From Microdochium bolleyi (Eukaryota; Ascomycota; Sordariomycetes; Xylariales; Microdochiaceae): a DNA stretch of 64,000 nucleotides. The DNA lies in assembly GCA_001566295.1 (NCBI GenBank), contig KQ964258.1, positions 744,001 to 808,000 on the forward strand. The letters are read 5' to 3'. Both the position numbers and the translations under genes were made by a program. The notes below the pieces were generated by a model that made no database searches, had not been told where the DNA came from, and was given only the letters and a program-made list of their open reading frames with translations. Below are positions 36,714-47,726 of this stretch, piece by piece (position 1 is the stretch's first letter; every line of letters begins with the position of its first letter).

Positions 36714-37874
36714 ATGGCAACAACCACAGAGCCGCCCGGCAACATCAAGTCCTTTGCCATCTTTGGAGGCTACATGGCCACTGCCCTGCTCCTCACGTTG
36801 CGATGCATCTCCATCATCCGGCAACAGAGCCGTCACAACATCGCCGGCAGCCTCAAGGCACCCGCTTCAAAGGACCAGCAACAGCAGCAGCAGCAAGTGG
36901 TCACAACCACTAACCCGCTCTCCCATGCCCAGCTGCGCCGGCGCGTCTGGATCTTCAGCCTCCTCGCGGCTGCGAGCCTCAGCACGACCTGGTACTACAT
37001 GTTCGCCTTCTTCGCGCACTCATACCGCGACTGGGCCGCCACCCGCGGCATCCCAGTCTCCGGGACCTCGGCCTCGGACCTCCAGCTCGGCGCCTGGCTC
37101 CGCGACACCTCGCTCTTCAGCCAGGCCTGGGCGTCCGCCATGGCGACCCCGCCGCGCGTCTGGTGGACGCAGCAGATCTTCGGCTTCTGCTCGCTGTGGA
37201 CACTTATCCTCGCCACCGAGGGCTCCCTCCGCACTGGCACCGCCCCCGCGGGCCGCAGCAGCATCTTGACGCTGTGGCCGTTCATCCTCCTCGGCCAGAT
37301 CGTGGCCATCTCCTTCGCCGCGAACCTGTCCTTCCTCGCGATCCTGCTCTCGGGTCCGCGCGTGCTGCCCAAGCCGCTCACCGGCCGTGCCAAGTGGAAC
37401 GCCAACTCGCGCATCGTCGACCCGGCGACCTTTACAGGCTACGCCATCGTGGGCCTGACGTTCGCGAGCGTCGCGGCGACGCTACCCTCCGGCACTGGCG
37501 ATGAGGAGAAGGCAGGAGGAGGAGCAGCCAGCATGATGTCCTCCCCGGCCTTCCTCCCGCTCCTCCTCACCCCGCACGTCCTCGCCTTCGCCCCGCTCCT
37601 GCTCAGGAAATACATCCGCTCCGCGGCACAGCTCGCGCAGCCGAGCCTCGTCGCGGTTGTCATGGCAATCCTCCTGCAGACCCGGACCACGGGCAGCGTG
37701 CTCGAGCAGGCCACAGCCGCTGGGGGAGCAGCAGGAGGCGGGAGTGTCGCGGTCGGGGGAGGCATGGCCCACATCCGCGCCGCGTTCGGCGAACACCCCG
37801 CCGTCAGCAGCGTCGGGTGGGATGTGGTGCTGTGCTGGGTGAGCTTCACGTGCTGGGCGCTGCTGCGGGACTGA
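36714..37874 (+). CDS. Uncharacterised multi-pass membrane protein
   Basis: A single exon of 386 aa. I see about eight hydrophobic segments: FAIFGGYMATALLLTL near the N-terminus, WIFSLLAAASLSTTWYYMFAFFA, FGFCSLWTLILA, LWPFILLGQIVAISFAANLSFLAILL, FTGYAIVGLTFASVAATL, FLPLLLTPHVLAFAPLLL, LVAVVMAIL, and a final GWDVVLCWVSFTCWALL reaching the C-terminus. A Gln run sits in the first loop and a Gly/Ala-rich loop lies before the last helix. Start chosen at MATTTEPPGN because it precedes the first helix directly and the upstream sequence is non-conserved Thr repeats. I recognise no named family. Its divergent partner is the MFS transporter. Confidence 0.72.
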   Translation: MATTTEPPGNIKSFAIFGGYMATALLLTLRCISIIRQQSRHNIAGSLKAPASKDQQQQQQQVVTTTNPLSHAQLRRRVWIFSLLAAASLSTTWYYMFAFFAHSYRDWAATRGIPVSGTSASDLQLGAWLRDTSLFSQAWASAMATPPRVWWTQQIFGFCSLWTLILATEGSLRTGTAPAGRSSILTLWPFILLGQIVAISFAANLSFLAILLSGPRVLPKPLTGRAKWNANSRIVDPATFTGYAIVGLTFASVAATLPSGTGDEEKAGGGAASMMSSPAFLPLLLTPHVLAFAPLLLRKYIRSAAQLAQPSLVAVVMAILLQTRTTGSVLEQATAAGGAAGGGSVAVGGGMAHIRAAFGEHPAVSSVGWDVVLCWVSFTCWALLRD

Positions 37875-38549
37875 AATGAAAAAGAAAGCTCCGGAAAACC
37901 CCGAGTCTGGGGCGGAGCGAAGGGGATGCTCTAACGCCCAGGTGGATCAAAAAGGGGATGTTGTGGGATCGTACTTTGTTACCTCACTCCCGCTGTTCTG
38001 GGTAAGCATCATCGACATGATTCCGGGGTCACTGATACGACCTCCTCGTGTGTGTAGTAGTAAAAATGTGTATACCAAGAGATCCAAACATGTACCAGTC
38101 ATTGGCTCATGCCAGAGGCAATCAACATAGAAAGCCTGCATATTGGAAGAAGTCAATCACTATCGCCACCGGTATTGTGGCTATGGTTTTGACAGATCCA
38201 CAAAGGACCATCCTGTAAGGTTTTGCGTATAACACTTCTCACAAACGGCAAAGAAAGAAAAGTAAAGCATGTGCGCCTTGACGTGCCCTCGTTGATCAAG
38301 GGAAACTGCATGACTGGATAAAACAATCTTGTACTTTCGTGGTCTCATGAGTGCAACAACTATGACTGTTCATATATACTTGTATATATATCTCCCCAAA
38401 CGCAGTTCTTGCCATCCACTACGCAACCTGCGCGCTCGACCTCACATGAGAGGAGAATCAGCCGCCTGCTGTCCAGTACACGACAAATATATACCGAACA
38501 CGGAGAAGAACCCTACACATACACACGCACGGGAGAAGTCGACCCCCGC
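37875..38549. other. Convergent 3' spacer, no gene seen
   Basis: This 675 bp between the ends of the membrane protein and regulator genes is AT-richer than its neighbours and has no recognisable coding sequence. Confidence 0.5.
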
Positions 38550-41118
38550 TCAGCCAAGCCGGTGGTTGTAGAATCCGAGATCGTCGTAGTCCATCCACCC
38601 GTGCAGCACATTGTACAGCGCGTTGTTCCCGTACGCGAGCTGAGGGTGCGCATTGAGCAGGTTGGCCGGGATGTCCTGGTTGATAATGTACCCGACGTCG
38701 TACGCCGTGGTCACCGGCGTCGCGCTGTGGTTGATCTGGTGCTGATGGTGCTGGTTCTGCTGGTGGTGCTGGTGCTGTTGATGTTGTTGCTGCTGCTGCT
38801 GCTGCTGCTGCTGTTGGGCAGTCACCATTTGCTGATGTGATGGCGGGGCGACGGCAGCAGCAGCAGCCATGGCTTGCGTCTGCCGTGCCACCACCGAAGG
38901 CGCTGTCGGAAGCGGCTGGCGACCATTCGCATCGTACATCGGCCGGTCGGTGCTCATGGTCTGGTTGCCGCTGTTGGTGTTGCTGTTCCGCATGCCCTGG
39001 TCGTCCAGGCTCTGGTTCCTCAGCTTGAGGATCAGCGCCTTCAGGTCCTCGAGCACGCGCGCGCAGTCCTTGGGATAGTCGCGCCTGTCGCCGTAGGACT
39101 CGTCCTTGAAGACGTCAATGACAAACAGTATGTCGAGAGAGTCTTGCGCACCAAGGTTGTCGTCAAGTAGTTGGTTCAGCAGCAGTATGATGGCGGCGTT
39201 GAATATGTGGTGCAGGTCTTGGGAGAGCAGCTTCTTGGTCATGGACAGGTCGCGGACCCACCGGCCGAGCTTGATGTTGTTCCTCGCAGTGGCAATGCAA
39301 TCTTGGATGTGTTGGTAGTGCGAGTGCCCCTTGAGGCTCCAGTCGCGCTCGATGAACTTGTCTGCGACAGTCTTCTTCACGGCGACGAAGAATATCGGCC
39401 TGATCGTCAGGATCAGAAGCTGCAAGGGGAGTGGTTAGCGGACACAGAGATGATGTAGACGTGCAACGGCACGAACCTGGTTGTAGAACATGTGCAGCTC
39501 GCACGTGGCCCGATCATAGCTACGTCCGTCTTCGGAAAGCGTGAGTTCTGGCGCCAGATTCGCCTTCCACTTGCGCAAGTTACTCAATGCCTTTTCGATC
39601 CGGCTGGATGTGGAGAACCCATCGTACTCGTTCGGTGCAATCCGGTAGGTGTTGCACACGATGTACCCGCATATTTTCATCAGCTCGACGTGAGCTTTCA
39701 GTCCCTTGGAAGCCGGCAAGCCCCGGTAGTCCTGTGGTAGCGGCAGCTTGATTGCCTCGTCCACCAGGCACGGGGGGCGACCCATTAGGCAACTGAGCCA
39801 TCTACGACCGCAAATCAATATTGTTAGCGGATAATCTTGTCGTAGGCACTTTGAGAAGCGTGGATGCCTCACCTGTCGAGGATGTACAAGGTCCAGAACG
39901 CTCGCCGGCCCTGCTCGTCCACCCAGCCACCGATATGGACGCCGTGCATGACTGCGAGGTGGATTCCCCAGCTAATGTACATGTACGCCGCATCACGCCG
40001 GTTCATCTCGATGAGATACAGCGCCATCAGCGTCAGTACCGGGATGTCGCTGACAGTGCTGTGAGTCGTGTCGAGCGGGTTCCCCAGGAGCTTCTTCGCC
40101 CTGGCGAAGTGCACATCACCAATCCCGTCCGCGCCGGTTGTCTTGGTCGGCATTTGAAGCTGAGAGTTGAGGGCGAAGGCGGCATGGAACAGCGCCAGCC
40201 GTCTCAGAATTCGCGGGTCCGTGTTATGGTTGAACGTCATGGCATCAAACATGGAGGCGTCGAGGTTGCCCCAGTAGTAGATTCCACCGGACGCAAAGTC
40301 GCCTCCTCCATCTTGCACAAAGAAGCTGAGGTGTACCATCATCTTGGACATGTCCTGCTTGGAGGGCAGGACGGTAGTGTCGACGTCAGGCTCCTCGAGT
40401 GGCCGTGAGTCACCCGTCTGATACTGACCGAGCGAGCTCAGGAACTCGCCACCAGATATCTGGACATTTGGCCATGCGAGGGGGAAGATGGTCCTCATGA
40501 ACTCTTTGACGAGATCTAGGAACGTGGCCCCAGACGTGGAACCGAGGTATCGCGATGTGCCGTCGGGATCCGCCAACAGACGCCCATCGTTCGGCGCGGT
40601 CTCCTCTTCCTGCGCATCCGCGGTCCTGGAAGTCGCATCACTCCCGCTTGACTGATACACGGATCGCTGACTCAGCGCAGCTCGCGCGACGAGCTCGTGG
40701 CGCTTTGTGGGATCCGGCACGGCCTGCTCCAGGCACTGCTCGAGCTGGGCACACCGGGCACGAAGATTGTCGATCTCGGTGCGCGGGACCGCTACCTTCT
40801 CGATCTGGGTCGGATACTCGCACTCTCTTGTGCCATTTCTGCATTGCAGGCAGGGCTTCTCTCCGGAGCACTTGATGCGACGCAGGTTACAGCTGTTGCA
40901 GCTATGTAGGGAGCCATCCAAGAATGTTAGTTGGGCTGCGGGGCTCTCGGCGGGCGGGAAGAGTGCAAGGGGCAGCCAGCCGACGACAATCATGAGACCA
41001 AGGGCCAGACTTACGCGGTAGCGACTCGTTTGCGTTGCTCGGCTGGGACCTTGTGCCGGCGATGATTGACGGGCAGCCGCGCAGCAGGCGAGTTTGCTGC
41101 TCCCGCAGATCTGCCCAT
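38550..41118 (-). CDS. Zn2Cys6 fungal-specific transcription factor
   Basis: Exons 41015-41118, 39873-40901, 39477-39801 and 38550-39419 join in frame to 775 aa. The first splice creates the zinc cluster: Cys36, 39, 46, 52, 55 and 62 in ACNSCNLRRIKC...PCLQC...C, preceded by a basic stretch KVPAEQRKRVAT. A short coiled coil follows (VPRTEIDNLRARCAQLEQCLEQ). The middle homology region includes RRDAAYMYISWGIHLAVMHGVHIGG and RRAFWTLYILDRWLSCLMGRPPCLVDEAIKLPLP, typical of XlnR/CTF1-like regulators. The C-terminus is a Gln/His-rich tract (about 38740-38820), probably an activation region, ending NNALYNVLHGWMDYDDLGFYNHRLG. Targets are unknown; the transporter and the flavoprotein/methyltransferase pair are the nearest candidates. 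Start at MGRSAGAAN is the first ATG in frame upstream of the cluster. Confidence 0.9.
38789..38816. repeat. CTG/CAG repeat coding for polyglutamine
   Basis: A near-pure CTG run (CAG on the coding strand) within the last exon of the Zn2Cys6 gene encodes a Gln stretch flanked by mixed Gln/His. Length variation between strains would be likely. Confidence 0.8.
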
Positions 41119-42955
41119 CGTGTTCAGGCTGGAAAAGCGGCGCTCTCGCCACTATGGAGGCATGTGTTGTGTGGGTGCAGGGTGATGGATCTGTGGTGTT
41201 GCAGCCACCGCCGCGTGTGAAGTTTGTGTCTTGGATCAGGCCGCCGGAGGCCACAACGAGGGGAGGGTCAAGACGCTGAAGAGCTCGCGCTGCGCCCAGC
41301 GCTGCTCGAGATCGCGAAAGGGCTGACCGGGGGTGACTTTATCTTTGGCGGCTGGATGAGGGAGCGTACCGTGTCTGAGTAGGTACGTGAGCCCGGCAGG
41401 GGACTTCCTCACCACACCCATGACTATTATGGGCAGCCAGGCTGCCATCCCATGCGGGAACGTTGTGCTAGCTGGAGCTAGGTAGCCTGTCGGTTGGGGG
41501 CCCAGCGGGAGGAGGAGCACAGCCGCTGACAGCATCTGCATCCATCCAATTGGAGCTATCGGAACGAGTCCAGGGGACGCTGCAGAGCTGAGGCGACTTG
41601 CGCAATGGATCGGGGCGCAAGGGTCGTCCCGGCCGCCAATTGACTACTTCCTGACCAGTCGCCAGTGTGCCCGTGTCTAACTCGTTGATGAACAAGGTTG
41701 CCGCGAGCATCAGGCGTGGCCCGCCCGCTTGCCTACAACAGTGACTGGACGTGGCGATCTCGAAGCCAGACCGGGTCCAAACAGCTTCGTCCTTGGCCCA
41801 GCGACTCCCTTCAGGATTGTCACAATGCCCTGGCCCACAGAACGGGGGCCAACACGAGCTGCGGCGTCGATGAGCCGGACCGCTGCAGCGAATGGCGGCT
41901 GTCCCCGGGCCGCATCTTCACATTCTGCCATCTGGTGCTCTGGCAGTCCCTGTGCTGTGATCGGGTCGCTTGCCCCAAAATGAATGCGGCTCCATGTTGA
42001 TGTTGGCGCTAGGCACAAGTCTTCTAGAATCGAAGACTACTGGCATGCGAACAGGCTTGCGGGCTTCTTGACGTCAAGGCTCGGGTACTCGTGCCGCCAA
42101 CTCCACGAGGAATCGTCAAGTTCGTCCCGGGGCAGTGATTTGCTCGCAGCATGGGAAAACATGAAAGCATGAAGACTCATTAGCATTGAGCGCCAGCTCT
42201 CCCACAAGCGCTTCAGTAGGCAGTCGCGGAGCGGTTTCAACAAGAGATTACAGCAGCTGTGGTGCTGACTCCATGGCTGCCAGTTGAGCTGGCATCCGTT
42301 GGATTTGTCGATTCATTCGTTCAGTGTCCAAGCAGCTCCCCTGTGCTCCAAGTGAGAAAGCTTCGCAAGCAAGCCCCTCAATCTGCAGTCCCGCTCTATC
42401 CAGCCCACATAGAAACACAATGGGGCCGCGGCAGGTCCAGAATCCGGACTCGATCATGGCGTGTTGCTCTTTCGACCAGCCTTCGAACTGGGCTGTGGTA
42501 ACATGATGCCGTGCCACACGCAGCTGGTATTTTCGAGCGTTCGGGGCTGTGCGTCCAATCACTGAAAGATGACAATGGACGGGAACCTCGGCCCTCTTGG
42601 TCTGTTTGGGGAAGCGGGGCCCTTTGCGAGCTGGCGGTCAGTAATTACTCTTAGCCGACTAGTCCGTCAGCTGTGGACGGGAAGCCAAGTGATACCTGAA
42701 ATTGAAACAGGAGCGCAGGGATTGTGTGGTATGGTTTGATAATTCATTGTCAGGGCAGCAGCCAGGGGCGAAGGGCGCCCCGCACATGCACAAGCTGCAG
42801 CCAGGATGCCGACCGCCGCCCGCCCGTCGCACAAAATATGACGTCCTCGGCAGACTCCGTACGACTATCGTGTGCAGATGCCATATCAAAGCTGCTTGTC
42901 GTCTTTCGCAAGCAAATAATCGACAGCTGCCAACGTCTTATGACCAGCAGCCAGC
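41119..42955. promoter_or_regulatory. 1.8 kb divergent spacer between the regulator and the flavoprotein
   Basis: No gene is supported. The open frames on either strand are short and lack motifs. The region must hold the promoters of both divergent genes. Confidence 0.4.
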
Positions 42956-44423
42956 ATGGATGAAGGCAAGATTCGGGTGGCCATTGTCGGCACGGGCATG
43001 GCAGGTCTGGTGACGGCGCACCTGCTCGCCCAGGACACACGGCAGCGATACCATCTCACCATTTTCGAAAAGGTAGCGCGACCCTCCTGTCGAGTCACGG
43101 TGTAGTGTATGGTTGCGTTTGTGCTGACCGGACATGTAGGGCAGCTCTCTATCCTTAGACTCGGCGTCTGTAACTCTGCGTGACGACAACACTGGCGCGC
43201 TTGAGCGTGTGGATCTGCCGATGAGAGCTATTGCTGGCGGCTACTATAACAACACGAGGCGGATGTACGATTACCTCGGCATCCGGTATCATGCGCAGCG
43301 GTTTTTGTTCGCGTTCTCAGAGTCGAAGCGAAGCGGTCGGGAAGACGAGGATCCCAAGGCACTCTCGCGGCCATACTTCATACATGCGTCCAATCTTCAC
43401 CAGCTGCCGCCTCGGCCGTCAGGTATGAGCATTGCAGAGCATGTGCTGCGGATAGCCTTCGTGCTGCTATGCTATGCATGGCTGTCATTCTGCTGCTTCT
43501 TCATTGCGCCACATGATGAGGAGTCCTTTGGAGATTACATCCGACGCACATGGCTGCCATCCAGCTTCGCCAGGCACTATGCCCTACCGCTCATGGCCAG
43601 TGTGTCGACATGTCCGCATGAAGAGCTTCTGCGATTTCCCGCAAGCGACATTGTCAACTACAAGAGGCTGTCGCACGGGTCCGAACATTACGTCGTCGTG
43701 GATGGTGTTCGGAGTGTGCAATCCAAGCTTGCGGGTGGGCTCAACCCGCGGACACATGCTCAAGTGGTTCGGGTAACGCCATCGGGATCCAAGGTGAAAG
43801 TGTCGTGGAGATCGACTCTCGACGGCAAGTCGGGTCTGGTCACCGAGACTTTTGATCGTGTCGTGCTTGCCATCTCGCCAGACGTGGTGGGCCGGATATT
43901 CGAGCCATTGCGGGAAACCATGACGAAGGTTCCCACCATTCCGGTGGTCAACACCATCCTGCAGCGGACAGGCGAACGGGGAACGCTGAGCAAAGTGGAA
44001 TCCGAGGATCAGTCAACAACGGGCAACCTGGCACCCGCGCAGACCCAGCTGATCACGCTCAACTCGATGCATGGGCTCACGGCGCAGACGGAAGCACTCC
44101 ATCTTGTGGACTGCGGCGCAGTGGCGGCTACATGCCCGTTTGACACCGCCGATACGACACAAATCCTGCATCGGTGGGACTTCCCACGTGTGCTCCGGAC
44201 GACTGAGAGCAAGCGTGTGGTCAACGAGCTGTTCTCCAAACCCGCCAAGGTTGCTGGAGCGGACGACAAGGCTCAGTGGACGAGCGGGCAGGACAACGTG
44301 TGGCTCGTTGGGGGCTGGTGCTGGGACGGTATGGTGCTGCTGGAAGGCTGCGTCACCTCGGCAATGCGTGTGGCTGATGACTTTGCGGTTCGTGTGCCAT
44401 GGAGAGACGCGGCCAAGGCGTAG
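42956..44423 (+). CDS. FAD-dependent amine oxidase-like flavoprotein (COG2907 type)
   Basis: Exons 42956-43072 and 43140-44423 give 466 aa; the splice joins TIFEK to GSSLSLDSASVTL. The N-terminus has the dinucleotide fold VAIVGTGMAGLVTAHLLAQD with the acidic strand end LTIFEK. Then come VDLPMRAIAGGYYNNTRRMYDYLGI, a hydrophobic hairpin (IAFVLLCYAWLSFCCFFIA), ESFGDYIRRTW, and HYALPLMASVSTCPHEELLRFPA. The C-terminal FAD contact is VWLVGGWCWDGMVLLEGCVTSAMRVADDF. These blocks follow the pattern of COG2907, the predicted NAD/FAD-binding proteins found beside cyclopropane fatty acid synthase in bacteria and fused to it in some fungi. The hydrophobic segment suggests membrane association. The methyltransferase gene 650 bp downstream is on the same strand, so a two-step lipid modification is plausible but unproven. 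Start at MDEGKIR. Confidence 0.85.
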
Positions 44424-45073
44424 GGACATGTAGGCTGGACGTTAGACTTGCGATATTGAGCGTTGTGGTGGGATTTGATGGCAGGCTCGTGCTGCCCTGT
44501 AGACCAAGATACCCGACAGCCGCGCGCGCCTGGGCAGGTGCAGCTCCGGTGTCGTATGTAATGAGATGATTCTGGAAACGAACAAGTGTCAACCATGGGT
44601 GCAGCAGACGATGGTGCAACGTGATCTTGGAAAACAATTGGGCCGTGTAACGCCTGAGCCTGAGGACGATGCGGGTCATCTACTCCTGACGAGCCCTGGC
44701 GACCGTCCACACCGAGAGCATGCAGCATTTGCTGGCCTTGAGCGATTGGTCATCCCTACATTGATCTTCTATGGCAGGCATGCCTGAACAGTTATCAAAT
44801 CGTGGCGGTCTTGATACTCTGGCAGTGACCAAGACTGGCAATCTTGCCCGGATGCCACTTTAGCGGGTCGGCCGTTGACCTCGGGGACCTAAAGCGTTCG
44901 TCGGCCTGTCGAACTTCGCAAAGGCCGCACCTTCCGAGATCCACGCCCAAACGACATCTTCCCTCCCCCGCCACTTCCAATGTCGGGAACAAGCTTGCCT
45001 TTCTGCATTGCATTGTGAGATATCGCAGTGTGCCGCTCGCTCGGAAAACCCCCGACCAAATATTGAGGCCGAG
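44424..45073. promoter_or_regulatory. Spacer between flavoprotein and methyltransferase genes
   Basis: This 650 bp tandem spacer contains no supported gene. It is long enough to hold a separate promoter for the methyltransferase. Confidence 0.4.
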
Positions 45074-46246
45074 ATGGCATGGCCCGCTTCGAGCTGGGCT
45101 CCAGGTAACGACCCAACACCAACACGCTGGATCGTCTTCGGCGCAGGGCTTGCCATCTCCGTCCAGGTCTTGCTGGCTTTCACATACCGTTTCTTCACCA
45201 AGGAAAGCAAACAAGATGCCTCGATCCGGACCGGCGAGTCTATCTACGGCCTCGAGCACGGCAAGCTCAACCTTGCGCTACCACCGCCCTCGATGTGGAT
45301 GAACATGGGCTTTTGGCGGGACGTCGACGCGGACGATTTTACTGGTGCCTGTCGTGCTCTGCTGCACGCCGTTCTCGAGCAAGCCGGCCTGCTGGATGCA
45401 CTACATGACCGCGTATCTTATTTACAGAGCGGCAAGCAGCAGCGGATATTGAGAGGATCCCTTCAGAGCATTTCTGTCCTTGACGTTGGCTTTGGCTGTG
45501 GCGACCAGACTCTCTCGCTCGCTAGCCTTGCGGAACAGCGGAAACTGCAGTACTTAGGCATCACGCTCAACTCTTCGCAATGCGTATATGCCCAGAGAAG
45601 ATTGTCCTCACGGCCAAAGACGGAGATGTCGAGCCAGCACGATATCTCACTCTTCCTCGGGGACGCTGCCAACCCTGATTCATGGACGCCATCGTGTCTT
45701 GAAAAGGCATCACGTATCTCGTCATCGTCGGAGACCTGGAGGAAGGCATCCTATGAAGCTTCTCCCACACTGAAGAACAAGACGCAACAGCAGCCCGAGC
45801 CAGCCAGTGCCACCGTGCTCCTCGCTCTCGACACGCTCTACCACTTCTCACCCTCACGCCACCCAATCCTCGCTTACTCCGCCAAAACACTGCGCGCAGA
45901 TCTCGCAGCATTCGATATCCTGCTCTCCGACAACGCCACGGCATGGCAGGCGCTTAAGCTGCGCGCCCTCGGCAGGCTGAGCGGGTGTCCCTGGAACGCT
46001 TTTCTCACTGAGCACGAATACCGCACGATGCTGGTCGCCGCGGGCTACGCTGCAGAGGACATTGTCATCCAGGACATCACGGAGCACGTCTTTGGACCCC
46101 TCAGCGAGTTCATGAGGGAGCAGCAGGTCCGGCTCGAGAACATCGGGCTCAAGATGGGATCGCTACGGGTTGCGGGCTCGCTGTTCGCGTGGTGGGCGCG
46201 GAGCAGGGTGGTCAGGGGGGTCATTGTCACGGCGAAAGCATCGTAG
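45074..46246 (+). CDS. Membrane-anchored SAM-dependent methyltransferase
   Basis: A single exon of 390 aa. One transmembrane segment (WIVFGAGLAISVQVLLAFTY, residues 19-38) anchors the N-terminus. GLEHGKLNLALPPPSMWMNMGFW precedes the Rossmann core. Motif I is VLDVGFGCGDQ (135-145), and GITLNSSQCVYAQRRL (162-177) matches the GxTLSxxQ segment shared by cyclopropane fatty acid synthase and C-methyltransferases. ATVLLALDTLYHF is the motif IV region. A Ser/Lys-rich insertion lies between. The enzyme transfers a methyl from SAM to an unknown, probably lipid, acceptor. The ATG at 45074 is the first true start; the frame extends upstream only from a TTG at 45008. Position directly after the COG2907-type gene is the main functional clue. 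Confidence 0.85.
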   Translation: MAWPASSWAPGNDPTPTRWIVFGAGLAISVQVLLAFTYRFFTKESKQDASIRTGESIYGLEHGKLNLALPPPSMWMNMGFWRDVDADDFTGACRALLHAVLEQAGLLDALHDRVSYLQSGKQQRILRGSLQSISVLDVGFGCGDQTLSLASLAEQRKLQYLGITLNSSQCVYAQRRLSSRPKTEMSSQHDISLFLGDAANPDSWTPSCLEKASRISSSSETWRKASYEASPTLKNKTQQQPEPASATVLLALDTLYHFSPSRHPILAYSAKTLRADLAAFDILLSDNATAWQALKLRALGRLSGCPWNAFLTEHEYRTMLVAAGYAAEDIVIQDITEHVFGPLSEFMREQQVRLENIGLKMGSLRVAGSLFAWWARSRVVRGVIVTAKAS

Positions 46247-46580
46247 ACAAAGCTAGCTAGACAAGCACCTGGGACGTATTTCATTAGGTGCATGAAGTAC
46301 CAGGAGGGATGCACCGGATGTTTGTTGAGCTGCAGATGCCATTACCGCTCGCATGTGCGAACTCCTTACACCAACGCATTGCCACCAAGACATTTCATTT
46401 AATCCTTTATCCAGAGTTGCGAGATCCTCAGCGTCTTTTGGTTTTACTAATTTATTGTAGATTGAGCTCGGACGAGGGTAATCACGTTGTAGTGCTGACT
46501 ACATGTCACATATCCGCAGATAGTGCGCCTCTTCCACCCAGGGTCTCAATCCACAGCCATCAGACGCCCGCCTCTCACCT
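46247..46580. other. Short convergent spacer
   Basis: This 334 bp holds the 3' ends of the methyltransferase and hydrolase genes. Nothing else is seen. Confidence 0.5.
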
Positions 46581-47726
46581 CTACAACCAAGTGTTGAACC
46601 AGGTGACGGCCTGCGCGAACGCAGCCTCCTTGGCGAAGCGGGCCTGCTTGCTGCTGAGCTCGGCGCGGACGGCGAAGCCGTGCTCGACGGCCGAGTAGAG
46701 GTTGATCTGGTACGGGTCGCCCTTCTCCTTGAGGATGACCTCGGACTTGTGGCGGAGCTCGGCAGGGAAGATGGTGTCGGTCTCGGCGGCCGCGATGGAG
46801 AGCGGCACGTTGAACGCCTTGAGCTCGTCCTCGGTCACGAACGACGGGTGCGCGAAGAAGCCGACGTTGATGCCATCCTTGACGTGGCGGGCGACTTGCT
46901 GTGTACGGGGGAATGATGTTAGTGTCTGGGGTTTCGGTCGATGGTTGCGCCACAAGGAAGAGCCAATTGGGAGGAGTGTGTATTCGGATGAGACTGACCT
47001 TGGCGCCAAAGCAGTATCCGGCCGCGGCGATCTTGGTGATGCCCTTCTCGGACTTGAGCCAGTTGAGGGTCTCGACGACGATCTTGTCGACGGCCTCGGG
47101 GGTGTGCGGGTTGCTGCCGTTGGAGCCCTGGGCGATCCACTTCATGACGTCGAAGCCCTTCTCCAGGGCGTCAAGGGCGAGCTGGTCGCCATTGAACAGG
47201 TCGGGGATGACACACAGGTAGCCGTTGGCGGCGAACTGGTCCGCGACGAGCTTGCTGTTCTGCCAGATGCCGAAGACGTCGGCAACGTAGAGGACAGCGG
47301 CGCCGTTGGCCTTCGACTGCTCGGGCTGGGCCAGGTAGGCATCGATCTTGCCAATCTTGACGTCGGAGCCGGTGGGAGCTCCTCTGCAGGTAGAGTCGTC
47401 AGCTCGGTCTTGGAATACTCAGAGCAGAAGCTGTTGAAGCGTTCGGCCGTTGTGTTCCAGTGAAGGCTGGTGGAAATCTGTAGTGCTCTCCGTCCCTGAT
47501 GCTCGCGAGCTTCACCACGTGGTGTAGTGGCGCGCAGAGCTCCGATCTCGACCGCGCGCGCGGATCCCAAGCACTCAGGAGTCCCACGCAGGGGATGGCT
47601 GAGCGAGGACTGAGAGGTCCATGCGAGACACCACAGAGCTGCTCCGCGTGGAGCGAATTCAGGAGAGACAACTTACTCGTGCTTTACGCCGACAACGCAG
47701 CAAGATCCGGGCGGGTTGGAGGCCAT
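46581..47726 (-). CDS. Dienelactone hydrolase family protein
   Basis: Exons 47677-47726, 46999-47383 and 46581-46898 give 250 aa. The joins read VKHEGAPTGSDVKIG and GYCFGAKQVARHV. The first intron (47384-47676, 293 bp) is long for this window. The catalytic triad of the family is complete: nucleophile Cys141 in GYCFGA, Asp186 in ETDTIFP, and His218 in VEHGF. YVADVFGIWQNSKLVADQFAANGYL is the usual N-terminal block. Members hydrolyse cyclic enol lactones in aromatic breakdown, but most fungal copies have unknown substrates. MASNPPGSCCVVGVKHEG is the typical fungal N-terminus and fixes the start. The promoter holds a tandem duplication. Confidence 0.9.

Noticed and set aside
36550..37269. Plus-strand frame of 239 codons overlapping the orphan membrane protein
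   Set aside because: Ser/Pro/Arg-rich shadow frame; the alternative frame has regular hydrophobic helices and a normal stop.
34155..47726. A single secondary-metabolite cluster from the MFS gene to the hydrolase
   Set aside because: There is a regulator, transporter, oxidoreductase and methyltransferase, but no backbone enzyme (polyketide synthase, NRPS, terpene cyclase or prenyltransferase), and spacers of 1.8 kb interrupt it. Co-regulation data would be needed.
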